Source: CAURNT01 sp963539215
GTDB lineage: Bacteria > Fusobacteriota > Fusobacteriia > Fusobacteriales > Leptotrichiaceae
Length of the DNA stretch: 64,000 bases
Direction: 5' to 3'
Assembly (NCBI GenBank): GCA_963539215.1
Contig: CAUTJT010000001.1
Span: forward strand, 161,359 to 225,358
Shown: positions 27,156-35,900 of the stretch, piece by piece
Position numbering within the stretch: position 1 is the stretch's first letter
Layout: every line of letters begins with the position of its first letter
Notes under the pieces: model-generated
The model's input: only the letters and a program-made list of their open reading frames with translations
Told to the model about the DNA's origin: nothing
Database searches by the model: none
Program-made: the position numbers and the translations under genes

Positions 27156-27638
27156 TTAACCTATAACTGCATTATTAAGTAATAGTATAGATATAACAAA
27201 ACCTAATAAGGCATAAATTTCAACCATTACCGCATATACTATACCTTTAAATTGGTGTTCTTCATTTTTAGCAAGTATAGTAATACCTGCTACTGAAACT
27301 CTAGCTTGTGCTATTGCTGAATGAAGACCAACTATAGCTATTGGAAGACAAGCAAATAAGATTGATAATCCTTGTAAAGAAGTAGTTGAAGATGTTACCT
27401 TACCTACTGCTAAAAGCCCTATAACGAAACCATATAACCCTTGTGAACCTGGTAATAATTGTAAAATTAATGATTTACCAAACTTTTCTGGTTCATCTAT
27501 CATAAGCCCTGCTGCAGCTTCCCCAACCATTCCAACAGCTTTTGCAGATCCAACTCCTGCTAAAATTGCAGCAAGAGCTGCTCCAAGTATACCCAATGCT
27601 GGTCCTAAATTAACTAAAAATCCGTCTAAATTAAACAT
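27156..27638 (-). CDS. ntpK: V-type ATPase c-ring subunit K, sodium-type residues
   Basis: 160 aa with four membrane helices (two fused c-hairpins), forming the rotor ring. The first hairpin carries LQLLPGSQGLYGF and the second SAIAQARVSVAG and VEIYALLGF. In E. hirae NtpK the Na+ ligands are Leu61, Thr64, Gln65, Gln110 and Glu139; the matching residues here are Leu, Ser, Gln, Gln and Glu. Only Thr to Ser differs, and it keeps the hydroxyl. Na+ coupling is therefore likely, by inference. Confidence 0.94.
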   Translation of the reverse strand: MFNLDGFLVNLGPALGILGAALAAILAGVGSAKAVGMVGEAAAGLMIDEPEKFGKSLILQLLPGSQGLYGFVIGLLAVGKVTSSTTSLQGLSILFACLPIAIVGLHSAIAQARVSVAGITILAKNEEHQFKGIVYAVMVEIYALLGFVISILLLNNAVIG

Positions 27639-27646
27639 TTTTCCTC

Positions 27647-29563
27647 CTAATTGTTCTTTATGTTTATATATTTTTCTTTAATTTTAAAATTATTAAATGC
27701 CTTTCCTCCACCTTCATAGAATTTAGCGAAGAATTCAACATATATTAATCTTGATGTATGTACATATGCACCAAGAGCAGATAAGAATAAATTAAATCCA
27801 TGTCCTAACATCATAATTATCAACATAAATACTATCATTATTCCTTTATTTCCTACCATTTGTGCTATCGTGTTAACAGAATATGCAATATATCCTCCAG
27901 ATAATCCAAGAGCCATAAGTCTGACATAAGATATTAAATCTCCCATATAACCTGATATTCCATATAAGGCATAAGTTCCAAGACCTATTTTACCTCCAAT
28001 ACTTTGAGCTTCTCTTCCACCTGTTGCTACTATTCCAAGCATAGATATTATCATTAAATACATAGATATATTTACCAAAATTCCACTGACATTACTAAAA
28101 CTTGCATACACATAATATCCTGTTGAAATAAGTGTTACAATCCATAAAAATACATCAGCAAAACAATCAAAATATCTTTTATCTTTTATTAATATATATG
28201 CCTTAGTTAATAAAGCTAAGAATATATGTATAATCCCAAATACGAATGATAAAATCATTACTGGTTGATAATTAATAGTTGGTGAATATATATGTATAGG
28301 ATTATCAAAATCAAATCCAAAGAATGATCCATAAATAAGTCCCCAAACTGTTGTAGAAATTCCTAACATAAATACAAATTTCAGCATATTTTTATTTGAT
28401 TTGCTTAGTTTAAATATAGTTAGCGCAATTCCAGTTGCTATACTTAATAACAATCCATAACCTACATCTGCCATCATCATACCAAAGAATAGCCAGAAAA
28501 ATGGTGCTACTATTAAAGTAGGATCTATTTCTGTATATTTAGGTAATGAATATGTCCCAACTAACATTTCATATGGTTCAATAATTGAATTATTTTTCAA
28601 CTTAACAGGAATATCACTATCATTTACGTCAAATTCTTCATATGAAATATAGTAATTATTAGAAAGTGTATCATTAAGTATTTTTTCTAATTCTTCCTTT
28701 CTATATTTAGGAATATATGCTGATATCACACTTAATTTATCAGTTTCTTTAAATATTTCTTTAGTATTTTCTTTTAATAATATATTTCTATAATATTCAC
28801 TTGCTATTTCTAGATCTGATATATTTGAAGCAAAATTTTTTAATTCAATATCAATATTTTCTATACTTTTAATATTTTCAACTATTCTTTTTTCTAAATT
28901 TTCTATCATTTTTATAGGAATTTCTGTAATATCTAAATTTAACTTAGTTAAATTTAATTCTTTTATAAAATCTTTAAAATTAGAATCTTTGCCAGAATAT
29001 ATTAATACATTAACATCTTTTTTTCCTTCAAATATTACATTAACCTCTACCATATCATCAATTTCTTTTAACATTTTTTCATAATTTTTTTTAGATAGAG
29101 TTCCTATTGTAGCATCTACCATCTTTAACCTTTTTAAATCTAAAGATGTAACATCTAAATTTTTCCAACTTTCATATTCAAATATACTATTTTTAAGATT
29201 TTCATTTTGTCTTAATAAAGTTTCTTTTAAAGTAAATTTAGAAATAATATTATCTATAGTTTTTTCTATATCTAATCTTTTAACATAATTTTCAAGATCA
29301 TCATAACTAAATTCTAAAAGGCCATCTTTTAAAGACTTAAATGTAGATTTTTTAGGAGCTAATATCCTTAATTTTTTAATTAAACTTTCAATCTTAACTA
29401 TTATATTTTCAGTATTTTCTATATTTTTTGATGTATAATTGTTAAGTTCAAAATCTATAACTCTAAAATCTATTTCTTCAAACTTTTGAAAATCTTTTAA
29501 TAATCTATTAACATCATTTTTAAAGATTATTAGATTAAATTTTTCAAGTTTTACTATAGCCAT
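27647..29563 (-). CDS. ntpI: V-type ATPase subunit I (a-type)
   Basis: 638 aa stator subunit. The N-terminal half (about 1-340) is cytoplasmic with long coiled-coil helices. The C-terminal half has about eight membrane helices. The conserved arginine facing the c-ring is seen in DLISYVRLMALGLSGGYIA near residue 553. Found between the G-like and K subunit genes. Confidence 0.95.
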   Translation of the reverse strand: MAIVKLEKFNLIIFKNDVNRLLKDFQKFEEIDFRVIDFELNNYTSKNIENTENIIVKIESLIKKLRILAPKKSTFKSLKDGLLEFSYDDLENYVKRLDIEKTIDNIISKFTLKETLLRQNENLKNSIFEYESWKNLDVTSLDLKRLKMVDATIGTLSKKNYEKMLKEIDDMVEVNVIFEGKKDVNVLIYSGKDSNFKDFIKELNLTKLNLDITEIPIKMIENLEKRIVENIKSIENIDIELKNFASNISDLEIASEYYRNILLKENTKEIFKETDKLSVISAYIPKYRKEELEKILNDTLSNNYYISYEEFDVNDSDIPVKLKNNSIIEPYEMLVGTYSLPKYTEIDPTLIVAPFFWLFFGMMMADVGYGLLLSIATGIALTIFKLSKSNKNMLKFVFMLGISTTVWGLIYGSFFGFDFDNPIHIYSPTINYQPVMILSFVFGIIHIFLALLTKAYILIKDKRYFDCFADVFLWIVTLISTGYYVYASFSNVSGILVNISMYLMIISMLGIVATGGREAQSIGGKIGLGTYALYGISGYMGDLISYVRLMALGLSGGYIAYSVNTIAQMVGNKGIMIVFMLIIMMLGHGFNLFLSALGAYVHTSRLIYVEFFAKFYEGGGKAFNNFKIKEKYINIKNN

Positions 29564-29566
29564 TTT

Positions 29567-29881
29567 CTATCCTTTCATAACTATATTTTTTAATTGTAGT
29601 ACAATATCTTCTTTTTTACTTAAAACATTTTTTCCTAAATTATTAGCTTTTTCTTTAGCTTCTTCTAAAATATGATTAAGACTATTTCTTTTAGATTCTA
29701 TATCTAACTTTAATTTTTCAGAAAATCTTTCATCTATATTTTTAGTTAAAGTCAAAAATTCATTTTCTATTTCAATCTTTGTACTATTTATTTTTTCAAT
29801 ATTTATTTTTTGAGATTCTTCCAACTTATTTTTCATCTCTTTTTCAATATTCTCAATTTTTTCTAAAACTATTCTTGTCAT
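29567..29881 (-). CDS. ntpF: V-type ATPase peripheral-stalk subunit G/H (NtpF-type)
   Basis: 104 aa, almost entirely a charged coiled coil (RIVLEKIENIEKEMKNKLEE at the start), with no membrane segment. Size, composition and position upstream of subunit I match ntpF of E. hirae, which pairs with subunit E in the peripheral stalk. The call depends on context. It follows msrAB by 12 bases. Confidence 0.82.
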   Translation of the reverse strand: MTRIVLEKIENIEKEMKNKLEESQKINIEKINSTKIEIENEFLTLTKNIDERFSEKLKLDIESKRNSLNHILEEAKEKANNLGKNVLSKKEDIVLQLKNIVMKG

Positions 29882-29893
29882 ACCATCCTCCCA

Positions 29894-30823
29894 TTAAAAA
29901 AATATTTTATAATCAGAATAACCAAATTCATCTAATTTATTATATGGTATAAATCTAAGTGCTGCACCATTTATGCAATATCTTAAACCTCCAGCACTTG
30001 AAGGTCCATCAGTAAATACATGTCCAAGATGAGCTTTATCTAACTTAGTTTTAACTTCTATTCTATTCATTCCATGTGATAAATCTTGATAATAATTAAT
30101 ATTTTCTGTAAGTATAGGTCTTGTAAAACTTGGCCATCCACAACCACTATCAAATTTATCTAAAGAGAGAAATATAGGCTCTCCAGTTACTATATTTACA
30201 TATATACCCTTTTCATAATTATCTTCTAATTCAGAAGAAAATGGCTTTTCTGTCTCTGAGTTTTGAGTTATCCCAAATTCAAGTTTAGACAAAGTATTTC
30301 TCAACTTTTCTAATTCAGGTTTTTCATACTTTTTATTAAAAACTGGTAAAAAAACAGAATCTAAATTAATGTGACAATACCCCTTAGGATTTTTTTCTAA
30401 ATAATCTTGATGGTAATCTTCAGCAAGTATGTACATATTTAACTTTTCAATTTCAACTGCTATTTTTTTACTATCTCTTTTTTCTATGTATTCACATACT
30501 TTATTTATACAATTTAAATCATTTTCATCTAAATAATATATACCAGTCCTATACTGTCTTCCAATATCATTACCTTGCTTATTAATTGAATAAGGATCTA
30601 TTATTTTAAATAGTCTTAAAAGTATCTCTTCAAGTCTTATAATATTTGGATTATATTCAATCTCCACTGTTTCAACATGATCTGTATATTTAATTTCGCT
30701 ATATGTTGTCTTATTAGTTTTACCATTAGCATATCCTACACTAGTTTTTTCTATTCCAAGTAAATTTTTGAAATAGTGTTGAACTCCCCAAAAACATCCT
30801 CCAGCTAAGTAAATTCTTTTCAT
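29894..30823 (-). CDS. msrAB: Methionine sulfoxide reductase A/B fusion
   Basis: 309 aa bifunctional repair enzyme for oxidised methionine. MsrA domain (about 1-160): GGCFWG with catalytic Cys10. MsrB domain (about 170-309): GCGWPSF, HLGHVFTDGP and the catalytic cysteine in LRYCINGAALRF. No signal peptide, so cytoplasmic, unlike the secreted MsrAB of Neisseria. It sits first in the V-ATPase run behind a near-perfect promoter. Confidence 0.95.
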   Translation of the reverse strand: MKRIYLAGGCFWGVQHYFKNLLGIEKTSVGYANGKTNKTTYSEIKYTDHVETVEIEYNPNIIRLEEILLRLFKIIDPYSINKQGNDIGRQYRTGIYYLDENDLNCINKVCEYIEKRDSKKIAVEIEKLNMYILAEDYHQDYLEKNPKGYCHINLDSVFLPVFNKKYEKPELEKLRNTLSKLEFGITQNSETEKPFSSELEDNYEKGIYVNIVTGEPIFLSLDKFDSGCGWPSFTRPILTENINYYQDLSHGMNRIEVKTKLDKAHLGHVFTDGPSSAGGLRYCINGAALRFIPYNKLDEFGYSDYKIFF

Positions 30824-30847
30824 AATTCATCACCCCATACTTATATA

Positions 30848-30876
30848 ATTATATCATTAAAAGGATAAAATTTCAA
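30848..30876 (-). promoter_or_regulatory. Promoter of the msrAB/V-ATPase run
   Basis: Minus-strand TTGAAA (30871-30876) and consensus TATAAT (30848-30853) are exactly 17 bases apart, about 25 bases before the msrAB ATG. No terminator is seen between this promoter and the end of aspS. Confidence 0.75.
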
Positions 30877-30958
30877 ATTACTAGTTTATAGTTAATATAG
30901 CTTTTTAATACTATTTATATATACTAATACATAGAAAAAAAATATTTTACAATCTTTC

Positions 30959-30987
30959 TTGATTTTTTCATTTATATAGTGTATAAT
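30959..30987 (+). promoter_or_regulatory. Promoter of the intergenic small RNA
   Basis: Plus-strand TTGATT (30959-30964) and consensus TATAAT (30982-30987) are exactly 17 bases apart, facing away from msrAB and toward the hairpins described below. Confidence 0.75.
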
Positions 30988-30993
30988 AATTAT

Positions 30994-31066
30994 TGTCAAT
31001 GAAAGTTGACAACCTCAATTAACCCCCCCTTTAGGAGCTAATAGATAAATATTAGCTCCTTTTTTA
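30994..31066 (+). ncRNA. Small RNA with C-rich loop and own terminator
   Basis: A transcript of about 70 bases is expected from the promoter just upstream. It would fold as hairpin TTGTCAA/TTGACAA (30993-31011), an unpaired stretch holding seven consecutive C (31023-31029), and a terminator AGGAGCTAATA/TATTAGCTCCT (31033-31043 with 31050-31060) ending in six T. There is no plausible ORF. C-rich unpaired loops in regulatory RNAs of Gram-positives bind Shine-Dalgarno sequences; that role here is inference. I know of no named family it matches. Confidence 0.7.
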
Positions 31067-31085
31067 TTTTGCTTTTTTATTAAAT

Positions 31086-31148
31086 AAGCACCTTTAAGAA
31101 ATATTTTAATAAATAAAAATTTAAATATAATATTTCTAATCGGTGCTT
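31086..31148 (-). terminator. Possible terminator after argS
   Basis: AAGCACC (31086-31092) pairs with GGTGCTT (31142-31148), with an inner helix AGAAATATT/AATATTTCT. On the minus strand the stem is followed by a broken T-rich stretch. The long stem and weak T-run make efficiency uncertain. Confidence 0.45.
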
Positions 31149-31163
31149 TTATTTTATATTTTT

Positions 31164-32882
31164 CTACATTTTTTCTACAGTTCCTATTCCTAGAAGGCTT
31201 AATCCTTTTTTAATAACTAAAGCTACTTTTTCACAAATTTCAAGTCTTGCTTTAGTTAATTCTAAATTTTCCATATCTATTACTTGATTTGAATTATAGA
31301 AAGAATTAAATTCTTTCGTTAAATCAAATAAATAATCAGCTATAAGATTAGGTCTATTTGTTTCAAAAGCTTTAATTGTTGTAAATGGTAATTTATGAAG
31401 AGAAACTATTAAACCTCTTTCTAATTCATTACTCTTTTCAACTAACATTTCTGTATCTGCATAGTTTATTCCTAATTCTTTTGCTTTTCTAAGTATAGAC
31501 ATAATTCTAACATAACAATATTGAAGATATGGCCCAGTATTTCCTTCAAAACTTAGTACTTTGTCCCAAGTAAATGTAATTCCACTACTTCTATTTTGAC
31601 TTAAATCAAAGTATTTTATAGCTCCAACTCCTACAACTTCAGCTATATTTTCTTTTTCTTCATCTAATAAAGTAGGATTTTTTTCATCTACTATTTTTCT
31701 AACTTCAATATGAGCTTTATCTAATATTTCTTCAAGTCTTATTACATCTCCACCACGAGTTGAAAATATTGTTCCATCTCCAAACCTCATAATTCCAAAC
31801 TCTACATGTTCTTTATTATAGTCATAAGGTTTTCCCATCATTTCAGAGATTTTAAACACTTGTTTGAAATGACCTTTTTGTCTTTCATCTACTACATATA
31901 TAGCTCTATCTATATTCAAATCATCTTTTCTATATTTTATACAAGCAAGATCTGATGTTGAATAAAGGAAACTTCCATTATTTTTTTGTACTATACAAGG
32001 AGGTAATTCATCATTTTCAAAAAATACCACCTCTGCCCCTTCATCATTACGCGATATACCTTTATCATTTAATAATTTAACTATTCCTGGCATCATAGGA
32101 TTATAGAAAGATTCACCATTAAATAAATCAAATTTAATATCTAATCTTTTATACACTTTATCATATTCTCTTAAAGAATATGTTATAAATTCCTTCCATA
32201 AAGCAAGATTTACAGGATCTCCCATCTGAACCTTTTTTAATTCCTCACGTGCTTCATCCTCAAGAGATGGATCTTCTTTTGCAGCTCCTGAAAACTTAAC
32301 ATAAAGTCTTTCTAGCTCTTCTATAGCATTTGACTCATAAGCTTCTTTATCTAACCATTTGTTATATGCCACTATCAATTTACCAAACTGAGTACCCCAA
32401 TCTCCTATATGATTATCACTAATTACATTAAATCCAAGTTCTTTATATATTCTTGTTAATGCATCTCCTATTATAGTACTTCTCAAATGACCCACATGCA
32501 TTCTTTTGGCAATATTAGGTGAAGAATAATCTATTAATACTTTTTCATTATTAGCTTTATCATACTCATATTCTTCTTTACCTATCTTTTTACTTTCTTC
32601 ATTTAAAAATTTATTATCAATAAATATATTAATAAATCCAGGCCCTGCAACTTCTATCTTAGAAATAATTCCACAACCATCAAAATTATCTATTAATTTT
32701 GTAGCTATTTCTCTTGGGTTACTTCCTAAAACCTTAGATTTAGTCATAGCAAAATTACTTTGAAAGTCTCCAAATTCTTTTTTCGTAGAATTTTGTATAT
32801 CTTCTAATTTAAGTTCAATTCCAAAAACTTTATTAACATTTTTAGAAAGAACATTTAAAACCTCAGTGATTAATAACTTCAT
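31164..32882 (-). CDS. argS: Arginyl-tRNA synthetase
   Basis: Class I synthetase for tRNA-Arg. 572 aa. The N-terminal Arg-specific domain is followed by the HIGH-like motif HVGHLRSTIIGD near residue 120 and the C-terminal all-helical anticodon domain with DLTKEFNSFYNSN. It follows polC but has its own strong promoter. Confidence 0.97.
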   Translation of the reverse strand: MKLLITEVLNVLSKNVNKVFGIELKLEDIQNSTKKEFGDFQSNFAMTKSKVLGSNPREIATKLIDNFDGCGIISKIEVAGPGFINIFIDNKFLNEESKKIGKEEYEYDKANNEKVLIDYSSPNIAKRMHVGHLRSTIIGDALTRIYKELGFNVISDNHIGDWGTQFGKLIVAYNKWLDKEAYESNAIEELERLYVKFSGAAKEDPSLEDEAREELKKVQMGDPVNLALWKEFITYSLREYDKVYKRLDIKFDLFNGESFYNPMMPGIVKLLNDKGISRNDEGAEVVFFENDELPPCIVQKNNGSFLYSTSDLACIKYRKDDLNIDRAIYVVDERQKGHFKQVFKISEMMGKPYDYNKEHVEFGIMRFGDGTIFSTRGGDVIRLEEILDKAHIEVRKIVDEKNPTLLDEEKENIAEVVGVGAIKYFDLSQNRSSGITFTWDKVLSFEGNTGPYLQYCYVRIMSILRKAKELGINYADTEMLVEKSNELERGLIVSLHKLPFTTIKAFETNRPNLIADYLFDLTKEFNSFYNSNQVIDMENLELTKARLEICEKVALVIKKGLSLLGIGTVEKM

Positions 32883-32904
32883 TTTTTCTCCTTATTTTCT
32901 TAAA

Positions 32905-32933
32905 ATAATAACATTTATAATATACATTGTCAA
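32905..32933 (-). promoter_or_regulatory. Consensus promoter of argS
   Basis: Minus-strand consensus TTGACA (32928-32933) and TATTAT (32905-32910), exactly 17 bases apart, directly after the polC stop. AAGGAG precedes the argS ATG. Confidence 0.75.
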
Positions 32934-35900
32934 TTAAAATAGGGTTAATTGATCTGATTCAGGTAAGTCATCATCAATACATTTATATTTTCTTAAATTA
33001 TCTAATACTGTTTTAGATATTTTACATCTCTTTGAAATATCTTCTATAGAACTAAATTTACCTTTATTTCTCTCTTCAACTATAGTATTTGCAACAACTT
33101 CACCAAGTTGATCCATAGCTGATAAAGGTATACGAATTTTACCATTTTCAATTTTAAATTTATGAGCTTCTGATTCATATATATCAATATCTAACAATTC
33201 TATTCCTCTTGCCTTCATCTCTATTAATATTTCCATTAAAATTAAAGACTTTTTATCATTAGTTGATAAATCAGGTAAAGATTTTTTTTGTTGATATTTA
33301 TCTCTTAATTCTTCTATAGTTCCATTCATTCCTATAAATGAAAAATCATCTGCTTTTCTATTTAAATATGCAGTATAAAACTCTAAAGGATAATACACTT
33401 TAAAGTAAGCTATTCTAACTGCCATCATAACATATGCAACAGCATGTCCTTTAGGGAACATATATTTAATTTTTTCACAAGATTCTATATACCAATCCTT
33501 AACATTATTCGCTTTCATCTTCTTCTTGTATTCTTCCCAAGCTTCTTTATCTTCAGGTTTAGATGGTCTACCCTTACGAACAAATTCCATAATATTAAAT
33601 GCATCAGATTTATCTAGCCCCATATCTATTAAATGGTTTATAATATCATCCCTAACAGTTATTATTTCACTTAAAGTCGCAACACCATTTCTAACATATT
33701 CCTGAGCATTATTTAACCATACATCAGTTCCATGAGAAAGTCCTGATATTCTTACAAGTTCAGAAAACGTTTTAGGTAATGTATCTTCTAACATTTGTTT
33801 TACAAATTCTGTACCAAATTCTGGTATACCGCTTGTCCCCAACTTATTCCCAATTTCTTCCTCTGTAACACCCAAAGCTTCAGTCGAACTAAATATACTA
33901 ATTACCTTAGGATCTGTTAATGGTATGTTATATATATCAACTCCTGTTAAATCACGTAACATTTTTAGTGTACTTGGATCATCGTGACCTAATATATCTA
34001 ACTTTGTTAATTGAGTATCCATAACGTGATAATCAAAATGTGTAGTTATAGAACCAGAACTTGGATCATTTGCAGGATACTGAACTGGTGTAAAATCATA
34101 GATAGACTTATAGTTAGGTACAACTATCATTCCTCCTGGATGTTGACCAGTAGTTTTTCTTGCACCTTCACATTTTTTAGCTATTCTTTCAATTTCGGCA
34201 CTATTTTTATTACAAAATTCTTCTTGCATATTTTTAAGTTCTAATTCTTTTTCAGCTCTAAGAGAGCTATCTAACTTTTTCAAAGAAGTATTATACTCAG
34301 ACAATACTTTAGATTCAAATTTTCTTTTAATATTTTCTTCAAAATATTTTTTTGAATAAGCAATAGCATTTTTTTCTGCAACTGTAGTTATAGTTCCAGC
34401 TCTAAATACATAATCTTCACCAAATAATTCTTTTGTATATTTATGTATTTCTCCTTGATATTCTCCTGAAAAATTTAAATCTATATCCGGTGTTTTATCT
34501 CCTTTAAATCCCATAAATACTTCAAAAGGTATAGAATGTCCATCACGTATTAATTCAGTTTCACAATTTGGACATTTTTTTTCTTCTAAATCTACACCAG
34601 AACCTTCAAAATCTTTCATTTCAAAATATTTACATTTAGGACATCTATAATGCGGATAAAGTCCATTAACTTCTGTTATTCCCATTAAATATGCTACTAA
34701 CGATGAACCAACAGATCCTCTTGAACCTACAATATGCCCATTATCAACAGATTTCTTAACTAATTTTTGAGCTATTAAATATAGAACAGAAAATCCGTTA
34801 CCTATAATAGCATTTAACTCTCTTTCAAGTCTTTCTTCTATTTTAGGCGGTATTTTTTCTCCATACAACTCATGAACTCTATTATATGACATATCTCTAA
34901 CAGAATCTTCTGCGCCCTCCATTACAGGTCTATATTCTCCATCAGGTATAGGTTTTATTTTTTCTATCTGTTCTTCTATTTTATGAGTATTATATATTAC
35001 TACATCTTCAACATCTTTACCAAGATATGAAAATTCATTTAACATTTCATCTGTAGTTCTAAAATAGTTACCAGTATCTATGTCATAGGTATTAAACGCT
35101 CTATCAGAACCTAATAGTAAAGCCGCTTTAGATTTTCTATCTTTTTTATCTAAATAATACACATTACCAGTAGCTACTACAAGTTTATTTTTTGATTTTG
35201 CCATTTCTACAAAATCTTTATTCATTTGATGTATAAAATCTATTCCAGATATTTCTTGCTGAGTTATAGCATCATTATATATACTATCTGGATATATTTG
35301 TACATAATCATAAAAATCCATAGCTTCTGATATATCATCTTTTGACATACCTCTTATATATAAATCTACAAGTTTACCTTTATTAAACCTACCTGAATAT
35401 ATAGGACTTGAAGAAATTAAAAAGTTTTCTCTATCAAAACTTAAATCAGACTTTAATATTCTAGGTTTTTTATCACCATAGTATTTTATATGAGATATAG
35501 AAACAAGCTCATATAAACGTTTCAACCCTTTTAAATTTTTAACTAAAATTGTAACATTTTCTGTATCCGCCTTAATTGGTTCTTTAAAAAGTTTTTCACT
35601 AACTTGTGTTAATCTTTCTATACCAAATGGAGATAAATATTTTAAAAGAACTTTAAATACTTCTGCTGTAGCTTGTGCATCATCTATAGCTCTATGATGA
35701 TTTTCAAGGACTATATTAAATTTCTTAGTCAGGGCATCAAGAGAGTATCTTTTAATATCTTTAACTAATATTTTAGCCCATTCTAAAGTATCAATAAAAC
35801 TAAAATTATTTTCTAAACTTAAATTTAATTGTTCACACTTCTTAGTTATAAACCCAACATCAAACTTAGCATTATGAGCTACAACTGTTGTGTTTTTTAT

